A stretch of DNA of 64,000 bases from Methylobacterium sp. (GTDB lineage Bacteria > Pseudomonadota > Alphaproteobacteria > Rhizobiales > Beijerinckiaceae), in assembly GCA_020252645.1 (NCBI GenBank), contig JADCCN010000002.1, positions 744,001 to 808,000 of the forward strand, given 5' to 3'. The notes beneath the pieces are model-generated. The model did no database searches and was not told the DNA's origin. It was given only the letters and a program-made list of their open reading frames with translations. Positions 28,525 to 36,083 of the stretch are shown here, in pieces. Each line of letters opens with the position of its first letter. Position 1 is the stretch's first letter. The position numbers and the translations under genes are program-made.

Positions 28525-29127
28525 TCAGACCTGCGGTCCGTGCCGGATGATGACTTTCGCGCCAACGGGCACGCGTTCGAAAAGGTCGATCACATCGCCA
28601 TTGGCGAGGCGGAAACAGCCAGAGGAGATCGCCTGCCCGATCGTTTCGGGCTGGTTGGTGCCGTGAATGCGATAGACCGTGGAGCCGAGATAAAGCGCCC
28701 GTGCGCCCATGGGGTTGCCCGGTCCACCCGCCATGAAGCGCGGCAGATAGGGCTGGCGCTGGATCATCTCGGGCGGCGGGGTCCAGTCCGGCCATTCGGC
28801 CTTGCGCATCACCTTCTGCAGGCCCGTCCACTGGAAGCCCTCGCGCCCCACGCCGATGCCGTAGCGAAGCGCGCGGTTGTTGCCCATGACGACGTAAAGG
28901 AAACGCTCGGAGGTGTGAATCACCAACGTGTTCGGCGGCTCATTCGTTCGGAAGAACACCATCTGGCGCGCATAGGGGCCATCCTCGATCACTGTCTCGG
29001 CGGTTGAAACGCGGCCTGGCTCATCCCCGATATCCATGGTTTCAGGCGGCGGCGTGCGCCCCTGCCCCGAAGCCGGGATGGCCGCAACGCTTGCGAGAAA
29101 CGCGAGAAGCAGCGGAAAACGGATCAA
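28525..29127 (-). CDS. L,D-transpeptidase (YkuD family), exported
   Basis: A 200-residue protein with a signal peptide (residues 1-21, LLLAFLASVAAIPASGQ) and a YkuD catalytic domain. The active-site motif spans His155 (YRIHGTNQPETIG) to Cys171 (SSGCFRL), with the conserved arginine at 173. It forms 3-3 cross-links in peptidoglycan or attaches proteins to it in the periplasm. It lies ten bases before the orphan binding-protein gene and twelve after the lipoprotein gene, so the three minus-strand genes probably share a transcript. There is no LysM or PG-binding domain. Confidence 0.9.
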   Translation of the reverse strand: MIRFPLLLAFLASVAAIPASGQGRTPPPETMDIGDEPGRVSTAETVIEDGPYARQMVFFRTNEPPNTLVIHTSERFLYVVMGNNRALRYGIGVGREGFQWTGLQKVMRKAEWPDWTPPPEMIQRQPYLPRFMAGGPGNPMGARALYLGSTVYRIHGTNQPETIGQAISSGCFRLANGDVIDLFERVPVGAKVIIRHGPQV

Positions 29128-29139
29128 TCGGACCTCCCC

Positions 29140-29625
29140 TTACTTGCAGCGGACATAAATGAAGTTGCCGTAGCGGTTATGGATCTCGGGATCGACAAAA
29201 CGCATCACCAGCTGGTCGTTCGAGGCGGAGAGAATGACGCGATCCTGCCAATCGCCGGGCGGGGCCTCGAAGCCCAGATAGGTCTTGCCGTCCGAAGCGC
29301 CCTTGAGGCGCAGTTCGTAGAGCTTGGGATCATCCGCCGCGTGCATCATCACGCCGTTCCGCGGCCCGGCGGTGATCTCATAGGGCTGGCGGGTGCAGAA
29401 GGAGCGCGCCTGCGCGGTGGCGCGCGCGCGGTCCTTCTCCTCGCGGAAGGAGGCAACGCCCCAGCGCCCGATGAGCATCTCGCGCGTGAGTTCCGTCGGA
29501 CGCTCGGTCAGCGCAGAAGCCGGAGCGCCGCTTGCGGGAACACCATCCGAGGTTTCCTGCAACGAAGCACAGCCCGAAACCGCCAGTGCGACACCCAGAA
29601 CCAAGGCAATGAGCCGTATTGTCAT
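29140..29625 (-). CDS. Lipoprotein with an AprI/Inh (protease inhibitor, Omp19-like) domain
   Basis: A 161-residue predicted lipoprotein. The signal peptide IRLIALVLGVALAVSGC ends in the lipobox VSGC (cysteine about residue 19). The mature domain resembles the Inh/Omp19 family: LIGRWGVASFREEKDR, a central cysteine region SFCTRQPYEITAG and the end GNFIYVRCK. Members inhibit metalloproteases or act as outer-membrane lipoproteins. The ATG at 29625 with GGGGGG upstream was chosen over a frame start 26 codons earlier, because the lipoprotein signal begins there. The family call rests on length and overall pattern, so moderate confidence. Confidence 0.65.
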   Translation of the reverse strand: MTIRLIALVLGVALAVSGCASLQETSDGVPASGAPASALTERPTELTREMLIGRWGVASFREEKDRARATAQARSFCTRQPYEITAGPRNGVMMHAADDPKLYELRLKGASDGKTYLGFEAPPGDWQDRVILSASNDQLVMRFVDPEIHNRYGNFIYVRCK

Positions 29626-29783
29626 GATGCCCCCCGCGAAAACCAGAGCCCCGAGCATCAGGATTGAGGCTTCCCCGCAGGCTTCGATCAGCAAGAACCA
29701 CACGCATCCGGAATTGTCAAAATCTGCGCGGGCCCCGGATGTCAGGGGCAGGGCTTGGGCCGGTTCCGCACCACCTGTTCCTC

Positions 29784-29819
29784 CACATTCTCAAGTTCCT
29801 GCACATTCTCAAGTTCCCG
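29784..29819. repeat. Two tandem 18-bp repeats
   Basis: The unit CACATTCTCAAGTTCCTG occurs at 29784-29801 and, with one change, at 29802-29819. It is non-coding and close to the 14-bp array at 29931. Confidence 0.8.
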
Positions 29820-29930
29820 CAAAGTCCCGATCGCGCAAGAAAATTCGGCCGGGACATGGCGATCGTGAAGCACGCCACCACGGCCTGCGCGCCGGGTAAG
29901 GCGGATCGGGCGCTCTCTCGCCGCATCAAA

Positions 29931-30000
29931 AACGCCGCGCCAAGAACGCCGTGCCAAGAACGCCGTGCCAAGAACACTACGCCAAGAACGCCGCGCCGAG
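29931..30000. repeat. Five tandem 14-bp repeats
   Basis: The unit AACGCCGTGCCAAG occurs five times without spacers, with one to four changes between copies. It has no spacers and so is not a CRISPR array. The array probably varies in copy number between strains. Confidence 0.85.
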
Positions 30001-30202
30001 AATTTCGTTCGCCTGATGCGCACGGAAATGCAAGGTTGGGTCGGATCATCAAAATCATGACATGACGTTCGGCTCAGCGCATGAAGTGGTCGTTGCGTTC
30101 GGTTTCCGGGCCGTGTTTTATCCCGGCTGAAACCCGGGAAGTTGCCGGCACAAGGCAACCGCCGGGGAGAAAGCAAGAAGCAAGAAGAAGAGGGAGGATA
30201 CC

Positions 30203-31336
30203 ATGGATCGCCGAATGCTTGTCGCGGCTGCAACGATTCTTTGCCTGTCGCCAGCGCTGGCGCAGGAAAAGGTGAAGCTCGTCAATGTGGTGGAGCTTTC
30301 CGGCGCGGGCGCGACCGCCGGCACCAACTGGAAGAACGGCATCGATATCGCCGTCGCCGAGATCAATGCCAGGGGCGGCATCCTCGGCCGGCAGATCGAG
30401 ATCGTGCATTACGATACCCAGACCAACCCCGGAAACACCCGCGCGGCCGTGCAGCGGGCGATCGACGAAGGCACCTATGCGGTGCTCGGCCCGGTCTTTT
30501 CCGGCCCGATCGGCGCCTCGATGCAGATCTCGCAGCGCGCCGAGATTGCGCAGATTGTCGGCGGCGAGGCGGCGGGCCTTACGAAGCAGGGCAACCCCTA
30601 TCTGTTCCGCACCTCGCTGAGCCAGGCTGCCGCGATGCCGAAGATCGCCGCCTATCTCCAGAACGACGTCAAGGCGAAGAGCGTCGCGGTCGTCTGGGTG
30701 AACAACGATTTCGGCAAGGGTGGCCGCGACGCGATCCTCCCCGAACTCGAGAAACGCGGCATCAAGGTCGTGGCGGATGTCTCCACCGAGCAGGGCCAGG
30801 CGGATTTCGCCTCCGATGCGATCAAGGTGAAGAATGCCAATGCCGATGCGGTGTTCGTCTATCTGAACGAGGAGGAAAGCGCCCGTTTCCTGCGCGCCGC
30901 GAAGCAGCAGGGCATCGAGAAGCCCATGGTGGGTGAGACCACGCTTCTCGGCGCGAAGGTGATCGAGCTTGCGGGCGACGCCGCCAACGGCGCGCGCGGC
31001 CATGTCGGCCTCTCGATCGACGCGCCGGTGCCGGCCTTCCAGGAATTCGGCAGGAAGTTCCAGCAGCGCTTCAACTATGCCTCGGACCATAACGGTCTCA
31101 AGGGCTACATGGCCGTCTACATGGTGAAATGGGCCACCGAGAAGCAGAAGAAGTTCGACAAGAAGGGCCTCGCCGACACGCTTCGTGGCGCGCGCATTAC
31201 CCCGAAGGACGAGCCCGGCATCATGATCGAAACCAGGATTGAGCAAAATGGCGACCTCGATCGCGAAAGCTTCCTCGCCGAGGTCGTGGCGGGCAGGCAG
31301 GTGATCAAGCAGACCCTGCCGATGATCAACCCGTAA
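30203..31336 (+). CDS. Branched-chain amino acid-type ABC transporter substrate-binding protein
   Basis: A 377-residue type I periplasmic binding protein. A short signal peptide (residues 1-21, MLVAAATILCLSPALAQ) precedes ELSGAGATAGTNWKNGIDIA, GGILGRQIEIVHYDTQTNPG and GPVFSGPIGASM, all typical of Liv-type receptors. GGGAGGA lies seven bases before the ATG. It opens the second Liv operon. The neighbouring shikimate/quinate-type genes suggest a hydroaromatic acid as ligand, but this is inference from context. Confidence 0.9.
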   Translation: MDRRMLVAAATILCLSPALAQEKVKLVNVVELSGAGATAGTNWKNGIDIAVAEINARGGILGRQIEIVHYDTQTNPGNTRAAVQRAIDEGTYAVLGPVFSGPIGASMQISQRAEIAQIVGGEAAGLTKQGNPYLFRTSLSQAAAMPKIAAYLQNDVKAKSVAVVWVNNDFGKGGRDAILPELEKRGIKVVADVSTEQGQADFASDAIKVKNANADAVFVYLNEEESARFLRAAKQQGIEKPMVGETTLLGAKVIELAGDAANGARGHVGLSIDAPVPAFQEFGRKFQQRFNYASDHNGLKGYMAVYMVKWATEKQKKFDKKGLADTLRGARITPKDEPGIMIETRIEQNGDLDRESFLAEVVAGRQVIKQTLPMINP

Positions 31337-31355
31337 TCCAAATGGCTCCTCCCTC

Positions 31356-31385
31356 CATCGTCCCGGCCGCAAAGCCGGGATGATG
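31356..31385 (+). terminator. Intercistronic stem-loop after the second Liv binding-protein gene
   Basis: Twelve-base arms 31356-31367 and 31374-31385 (one G-T pair) enclose CGCAAA. It lies 20 bases after the binding-protein stop and before livH. No T-run follows, so attenuation or mRNA protection is more likely than full termination. Confidence 0.5.
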
Positions 31386-31417
31386 TGAACCCCAGAAATT
31401 CCCGGAGACGTAAAGCG

Positions 31418-32296
31418 ATGGCCGAATTCATCGCCTATCTGATCGCGGGCCTCGCGACAGGCGCCATCTACGCGCTGGCCGCCATCGGCTTCACGCTGGT
31501 CTGGCAGACTTCGCAGACCATCAATTTCGCCCAAGGCGAATTCGTGATGCTCCCGGCGATCCTCATCCTCGCTCTGGTCAAGCTCGCGGGCGCGCCGTTC
31601 TGGCTCGCGGCCGTGCTGGGTATCGGGCTGTTCATCGCGCTCTTCGGCTGGGGCTTCAAGATCGCCATCGTCGATCCGATGATCCGGCACGGCGTGCTGC
31701 CCCTGGCGATCGCCACCATGGCGCTGGCGATCATCATGAAGGAAGGCGCGAAGGACGGTTTCTCGGCGGAAGCACAGAGCTTCCCATCCCTGCTCCCGGC
31801 TCAGACCCTGAGCTTCATGGGGATTTCCATCTCGCTGCAGCATATCGCGATCATTATCGTCGCCTCAGTGGCGATTGGCGGGCTGCAATGGTTCGTCACC
31901 CGCACCCGCACGGGAAGGCAGATGCAGGCGGCGGCGCAGAACCCGGGCGTCGCGCTCATCCTCGGCATTCCCGTGGCGCGAATGGTGATGCTGACCTTCC
32001 TCATCAATGCGGGGCTGGCCGCGCTTGCTTCCGTGCTGATCTCGCCGATCTATCTTGCGAAATTCTCGAATGGCGAGGTCATCGGCCTCTTCGCCTTTAT
32101 CGCGGCCATCGTCGGCGGCTTCAACCAGGTGCGCGGCGCGCTGGCGGGCGGGTTGATCGTCGGCGTGCTCGACAGCTTGGCGGCGGCCTATATCTCGACC
32201 TCCTATCGCCTTGCGGTGCCGCTGGTGCTGCTGGTCATCATCATCCTCGTGAAGCCCGAAGGCCTCTTCGGCCGCAAGGAGGAGCGACGCGTATGA
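31418..32296 (+). CDS. livH: Branched-chain amino acid-type ABC permease LivH (second copy)
   Basis: A 292-residue LivH-family permease with about eight helices. Family segments are GAIYALAAIGFTLVWQTSQTINFAQGEFVM near the N-terminus and GGFNQVRGALAGGLIVGVLD near residue 235. The ATG at 31418, with GGAG eleven bases upstream, was preferred to a GTG eleven codons earlier. It overlaps livM by ATGA (32293-32296). It differs clearly from the livH at 2250, so this is an independent transporter rather than a recent duplicate. Confidence 0.9.
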   Translation: MAEFIAYLIAGLATGAIYALAAIGFTLVWQTSQTINFAQGEFVMLPAILILALVKLAGAPFWLAAVLGIGLFIALFGWGFKIAIVDPMIRHGVLPLAIATMALAIIMKEGAKDGFSAEAQSFPSLLPAQTLSFMGISISLQHIAIIIVASVAIGGLQWFVTRTRTGRQMQAAAQNPGVALILGIPVARMVMLTFLINAGLAALASVLISPIYLAKFSNGEVIGLFAFIAAIVGGFNQVRGALAGGLIVGVLDSLAAAYISTSYRLAVPLVLLVIIILVKPEGLFGRKEERRV

Positions 32297-33330
32297 GCGA
32301 TAGCCCGTCCTTCACGGGCGATGCGGCTTCGCCCGCCCGCGCGTTCTGGAGACGCACTGACGGCGTGCTCGTCTCCCTGCTGGTTGCGGCCGTGCTGCTC
32401 TGGTTTGCGCCGGCCGGCATGGGCCGCTACGGCACCTATGTGCTCTCGCTCTGGCTGGTGACGGCCATCGCCGTGATGGGACTGAACCTCACTCTGGGGC
32501 TCGCGGGCCTGAAGAGCCTTGCGCAGGCCGCCTTCATGGGCATCGGCGCCTATGCGACTGGCTTGCTGACGACGAAGCTTGGCATGGGCTGGCTATCGGC
32601 CTTCGCGATTTCCGGCCTGCTGACCTTCGCGGTCGGCCTCGTGCTCGGCTTCCCGGCTTTGCGGGTGAAGGCGCATTATCTCGCCTTTGTGACCCTCGCC
32701 TTCTCCACGCTGGTCTGGCTGGTGCTCCGCAACGAGCAATGGCTGACGGGCGGCGTCTTCGGCCTTTCGAACATCCCGCGCCCGACCCTCTTCGGCATGA
32801 AACTCGACGGCCATCTCGCCTTTCATCGTTTCGTGGTGCTGGTGACGCTGATCCTCGCGCTGGCGCTCTGGTGGCTGATCCGTTCCCCCTGGGGTCGCGC
32901 CTTCCTTGCGCTTCGCGAGAACCCGGTGCGCGCCGCCTCGCTCGGCATCAATATCCGCAATTACACGCTCCTCGCCTTTGCCATCGGCTCGGCCTATGCG
33001 GGATTTGCCGGCGCGCTCTACGCGCCTCTGGTCGAGTTCATCGATCCCTCGCCCTTTGCACTTTCCGCCTCGTTCTTTCTGCTGCTGATGGTGGTGGCCG
33101 GCGGCTCCGGCTATCAGCTCGGGCCGTTCATCGGCGCGCTGCTGGGCGTGGTGCTGCCGGAATACCTGCGCGTCACGGGCGGGCTTTATCTTATCCTCTT
33201 CGCGGCCATCGTGGTGGCTTTGCTGATCGCCTGCCCGCAGGGGATCATGGGCCTTCTCGAACGCGGCTGGAATGCCATCCGCCGCCGCCCGATGGGCCGC
33301 AACCTTCCCGTGAAGGAGGGCAGGCCGTGA
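32293..33330 (+). CDS. livM: Branched-chain amino acid-type ABC permease LivM (second copy)
   Basis: A 345-residue LivM-family permease. After about 25 polar residues it has roughly nine helices, with the family segments AVMGLNLTLGLAGLKSLAQAAFMGIGAYA, FPALRVKAHYLAFVTLAFSTLVW and LRENPVRAASLGINIRNY. It overlaps livH by ATGA and livG by a 4-base GTGA, so translation is coupled along the operon. With LivH it forms the transmembrane channel. Confidence 0.9.
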   Translation: MSDSPSFTGDAASPARAFWRRTDGVLVSLLVAAVLLWFAPAGMGRYGTYVLSLWLVTAIAVMGLNLTLGLAGLKSLAQAAFMGIGAYATGLLTTKLGMGWLSAFAISGLLTFAVGLVLGFPALRVKAHYLAFVTLAFSTLVWLVLRNEQWLTGGVFGLSNIPRPTLFGMKLDGHLAFHRFVVLVTLILALALWWLIRSPWGRAFLALRENPVRAASLGINIRNYTLLAFAIGSAYAGFAGALYAPLVEFIDPSPFALSASFFLLLMVVAGGSGYQLGPFIGALLGVVLPEYLRVTGGLYLILFAAIVVALLIACPQGIMGLLERGWNAIRRRPMGRNLPVKEGRP

Positions 33331-34070
33331 AAACCGTGCTTCAGGTCGAAGGCGTCGCGAAGCATTTCGGCGGCATCCGCGCGGTCGAGGATGTGAGCTT
33401 CGAGGTGCATGAGGGCGAGATCCTTGGCATCATCGGCCCCAATGGCTGCGGAAAATCCACGCTCTTCAACTGCATCCTCGGGCAATTGACGCCCACCTCG
33501 GGCCGCGTGCGGCTCGACGGGCAGGATGTCACCGGCCTCTCTCCCGAGGAGATGAGCAAGCGCGGTGTGAGCCGCACCTTCCAGCTCCTGCAGGTCTTCC
33601 CCGAACTCTCGGTGCGCGAGAACCTCATCCTCGCCGGGCAGGAGCACAGGGGAACCATGCTCTCGCGCCTTTTCGGCCCGCGCGATGCGGGGCTGACCAA
33701 CGAGGCCGAGCGCATGATCGGCTTCTTCCGCCTCGGGCATCTCGCGGATGCGAAGGCGGGCAGCCTTTCCTATGGCCAGCAGAAGCTGCTCGATGCCGCC
33801 ATGGCTTTCATGGCGGGCCCTCGCCTCGTGCTGCTCGACGAACCGGCCGGCGGCGTGAACCTCGCCATGCTCGGCGACCTCAAGGAGCGGCTCAAGATGC
33901 TGAATGCCGAAGCCGGCGCGACCTTCGTCGTCATCGAGCACAACATGGATTTCGTGATGAGCCTCTGCACCCGCGTGGTGGTGATGGCCGAAGGCAAGGT
34001 GCTCGCGGTCGGCACACCCGCCGAGGTGCGTGCCAGCCCGGCCGTCATCGAAGCCTATCTGGGACATTGA
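33327..34070 (+). CDS. livG: Branched-chain amino acid-type ABC ATP-binding protein LivG (second copy)
   Basis: A 247-residue ABC ATPase. Walker A is GPNGCGKST, the signature is LSYGQQKLLDAA, Walker B is LVLLDEPAGGVN and the switch region VVIEHNMDFVM is the LivG form. The GTG start at 33327 follows GAAGGAGGG by six bases and overlaps livM. The C-terminus ends in AVIEAYLGH, the normal LivG ending. It powers the LivHM channel encoded just upstream. Confidence 0.92.
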   Translation: MKTVLQVEGVAKHFGGIRAVEDVSFEVHEGEILGIIGPNGCGKSTLFNCILGQLTPTSGRVRLDGQDVTGLSPEEMSKRGVSRTFQLLQVFPELSVRENLILAGQEHRGTMLSRLFGPRDAGLTNEAERMIGFFRLGHLADAKAGSLSYGQQKLLDAAMAFMAGPRLVLLDEPAGGVNLAMLGDLKERLKMLNAEAGATFVVIEHNMDFVMSLCTRVVVMAEGKVLAVGTPAEVRASPAVIEAYLGH

Positions 34071-34088
34071 GGCATGGAAGAGACCCCG

Positions 34089-34826
34089 ATGAGCGACACG
34101 ATCCTCGAACTTGAGAACGTGGTGGGCGGCTACGGGCACATCACCATTCTCAACGGCGCGAGCTTCAAGGTGAAGCGCGGTGCCATCACCACCGTGATCG
34201 GCCCGAATGGCGCGGGTAAATCCACCGTCTTCAAGGCGATCTTCGGCCTGCTGAACCTTTCCTCCGGCACCATCCGCCATGATGGGCGCGACATCACGCG
34301 CTGGCCGCCGAGGAAGCTTCTGGAAGCCGGCATCGTCTATGTGCCGCAGGGGCGGAACATCTTCCCCGAGCTTTCCGTGCGCCACAACCTGGAATTCGGC
34401 GCGGTGGCGGCGGGGCCGCAGATCACCGACATGGAAAGCCGCATCGAGGCCGCGCTTGATCGCTTCCCGGCCCTGCGCCAGAAAGCCGACATGCAGGCCT
34501 CGACCCTCTCCGGCGGGCAGCAGAAGCAGCTCGAGATCATGCGCGGCCTGCTGCTCGACCCCAAGCTGATCCTGATCGACGAGCCCTCCATCGGCCTCTC
34601 GCCCCTTCTGGTGCAGGAGACCTTCGGCATCCTGAAGGACCTCAGGAACAAGGGCGTGACCATCCTGATGGTCGAGCAGAATGCCCGCTCGGCGCTGGAA
34701 ATCTCCGATGAAGGCCTCGTGCTGGAAACAGGCCGCGCCCGCCTTCAGGGTCCGGCACGGGATATCCTGAATGATCCGCGCGTGGCGCAGCTCTTCCTCG
34801 GCGGCGCGATGGCGGAGGCATGCTGA
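34089..34826 (+). CDS. livF: Branched-chain amino acid-type ABC ATP-binding protein LivF (second copy)
   Basis: A 245-residue ABC ATPase with Walker A GPNGAGKST, signature LSGGQQKQLEIMRG, Walker B LILIDEPSIGLSP and switch MVEQNARSAL. The ATG at 34089 has GGAAGAG six bases before it; an ATG at 34074 would add five residues and is possible. Bases 34820-34826 overlap the start of the MocA-type oxidoreductase gene. It completes the second Liv transporter. Confidence 0.92.
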   Translation: MSDTILELENVVGGYGHITILNGASFKVKRGAITTVIGPNGAGKSTVFKAIFGLLNLSSGTIRHDGRDITRWPPRKLLEAGIVYVPQGRNIFPELSVRHNLEFGAVAAGPQITDMESRIEAALDRFPALRQKADMQASTLSGGQQKQLEIMRGLLLDPKLILIDEPSIGLSPLLVQETFGILKDLRNKGVTILMVEQNARSALEISDEGLVLETGRARLQGPARDILNDPRVAQLFLGGAMAEAC

Positions 34827-35866
34827 TGGTGAGCGAAGCCCCGGTCCGACTGGCCGTGATGGGCGCCGGATTGATCGGCCGGCGGCATATCGAGCATATC
34901 CTCGCCGCGCCGTCCGCCGCTTTGCACAGCATCATCGACCCCTCGCCCGAAGCGCGCGCGCTGGCGGCCGAGCGGGGTTGGCGATGGCAAGCCGGCTTCG
35001 ACGGCTCCGGCCCGGACCAGCCGGATGGCGTGATCGTCGCCACGCCCAACGCGATGCATGTCGCCCACGGCCTCGCGGTGATCGAGGCGGGGATCCCCGT
35101 GCTCGTCGAAAAACCGCTCGCGGATACGGTTTCGGGCGCCGAAGAACTGGTTGCCGCGGCAAAGAAGGCGGGTGTGCCGCTGGCGGTGGGCCATCATCGC
35201 CGCCATAACCCCATCATCACGCGTGCCAGGGCGAAGATCGCGGCGGGGGAACTGGGCGCACTCGTGGCCGTGCACGGTTTCTTCTGGATCGCGAAGCCGG
35301 ATGATTATTTCGACCTGCGCTGGCGGCGCGAGCCGGGCGCCGGGCCGATCCTCGTCAACCTCATCCACGAGGTTGACCTCATCCGCCATCTCTGCGGGGA
35401 AATCACGGAGGTCTGGGCAATTGCGGCCAATGAGCAGCGCGGATTCGCGGTGGAGGACAGCGCCGCCGTGATGATGCGCTTCGCGCAGGGTGCGCTCGGC
35501 ACCTTCACGCTCTCCGACGCCATCCCCTCGCCCTGGAGCTGGGAACTCACCAGCGCGGAGAACCCCGCTTATCCCGCGACCGGGGAGGCCTATCTGATGA
35601 TCGGCGGTCGGGATGCCTCTCTCAGCCTGCCGCGCCTCGAAATCTGGCGGCACAAGCCGAAGCAAGGCTGGTGGCAGCCGATGGTCGGCGAGCGCGAAAG
35701 CCTTCCGCCCGTTGATCCCCTGCGCGCGCAGATCGCGCAATTCTGCCGCGTCATCCGCAACGGCGAGCCGCCGCTCGTGCCCGGCCGCGAGGGTCTCGAA
35801 AGCCTTCGTGTCATCGAGGCGATCCGGCAGGCGGCCGCCACGGGCCAATCGGTGAGGCTCGCATGA
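34820..35866 (+). CDS. Gfo/Idh/MocA-family NAD(P)-dependent oxidoreductase
   Basis: A 348-residue dehydrogenase. The Rossmann motif is AVMGAGLIGRRH (about residues 12-23) and the family EKP motif is VLVEKPLAD near residue 95. HHRRHNPIITRARAKI and GPILVNLIHEVDLIRH carry the conserved lysine/histidine region of the C-terminal domain. It probably oxidises a polyol or cyclic polyol such as a quinate-like compound, given its overlap with livF (ATG at 34820 or 34826) and the following dehydratase fragment. It overlaps that fragment by ATGA at 35863. Confidence 0.85.
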   Translation: MLMVSEAPVRLAVMGAGLIGRRHIEHILAAPSAALHSIIDPSPEARALAAERGWRWQAGFDGSGPDQPDGVIVATPNAMHVAHGLAVIEAGIPVLVEKPLADTVSGAEELVAAAKKAGVPLAVGHHRRHNPIITRARAKIAAGELGALVAVHGFFWIAKPDDYFDLRWRREPGAGPILVNLIHEVDLIRHLCGEITEVWAIAANEQRGFAVEDSAAVMMRFAQGALGTFTLSDAIPSPWSWELTSAENPAYPATGEAYLMIGGRDASLSLPRLEIWRHKPKQGWWQPMVGERESLPPVDPLRAQIAQFCRVIRNGEPPLVPGREGLESLRVIEAIRQAAATGQSVRLA

Positions 35867-36083
35867 TCCCCTCTATCGCCACCGTCTGCATCTCGGGCAA
35901 CCTGCTCGAAAAGCTCGAGGCCATCGCGAAAGCCGGCTTCGGCGCGGTCGAGATTTTCGAGAACGATCTCATCGCCCATCCCGGCTCGCCGGCCGAGGTG
36001 CGCTTGATCTGCGAGGATCTCGGGCTCAAGATCGTCACCTGCCAACCCTTCCGCGATTTCGAGGGAATGCCGGCCGCGCGCCG
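35863..36083 (+). pseudogene. N-terminal fragment of a 3-dehydroshikimate dehydratase-type TIM barrel
   Basis: About 72 codons resemble the start of the sugar-phosphate isomerase/3-dehydroshikimate dehydratase family (PSIATVCISGNLLEKLEAIA, GFGAVEIFENDLI, QPFRDFEGMPAA). Similarity stops abruptly near 36075, and the frame continues as arginine/serine-rich nonsense to a stop at 36255. In intact QsuB-like proteins this domain is about 280 residues and is fused to an HPPD-like domain. Here the HPPD-like part starts at once in another frame. A deletion of roughly 200 codons with a frame change explains this. The metal-binding residues of the dehydratase would lie in the missing part, so this domain is inactive. 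Confidence 0.8.

Larger units (their letters stand above)
29626..30202. other. Gene-free 577-base region with tandem repeats and leader hairpins
   Basis: No supported gene lies here between the divergent lipoprotein and binding-protein genes. It holds an 18-bp unit repeated twice (29784-29819), a 14-bp unit repeated five times (29931-30000), and two small stem-loops (30121-30139 and 30141-30159) upstream of the binding-protein gene. Promoters for both directions should be here, but no convincing -35/-10 pair was picked out. Confidence 0.7.

Noticed and set aside
29931-30000. Possible CRISPR array
   Set aside because: The five 14-bp units are contiguous with no spacers and no cas genes are present.
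30074-31843. A 589-codon minus-strand frame across the second Liv binding-protein and livH genes
   Set aside because: It spans two well-supported plus-strand genes and has no domain.
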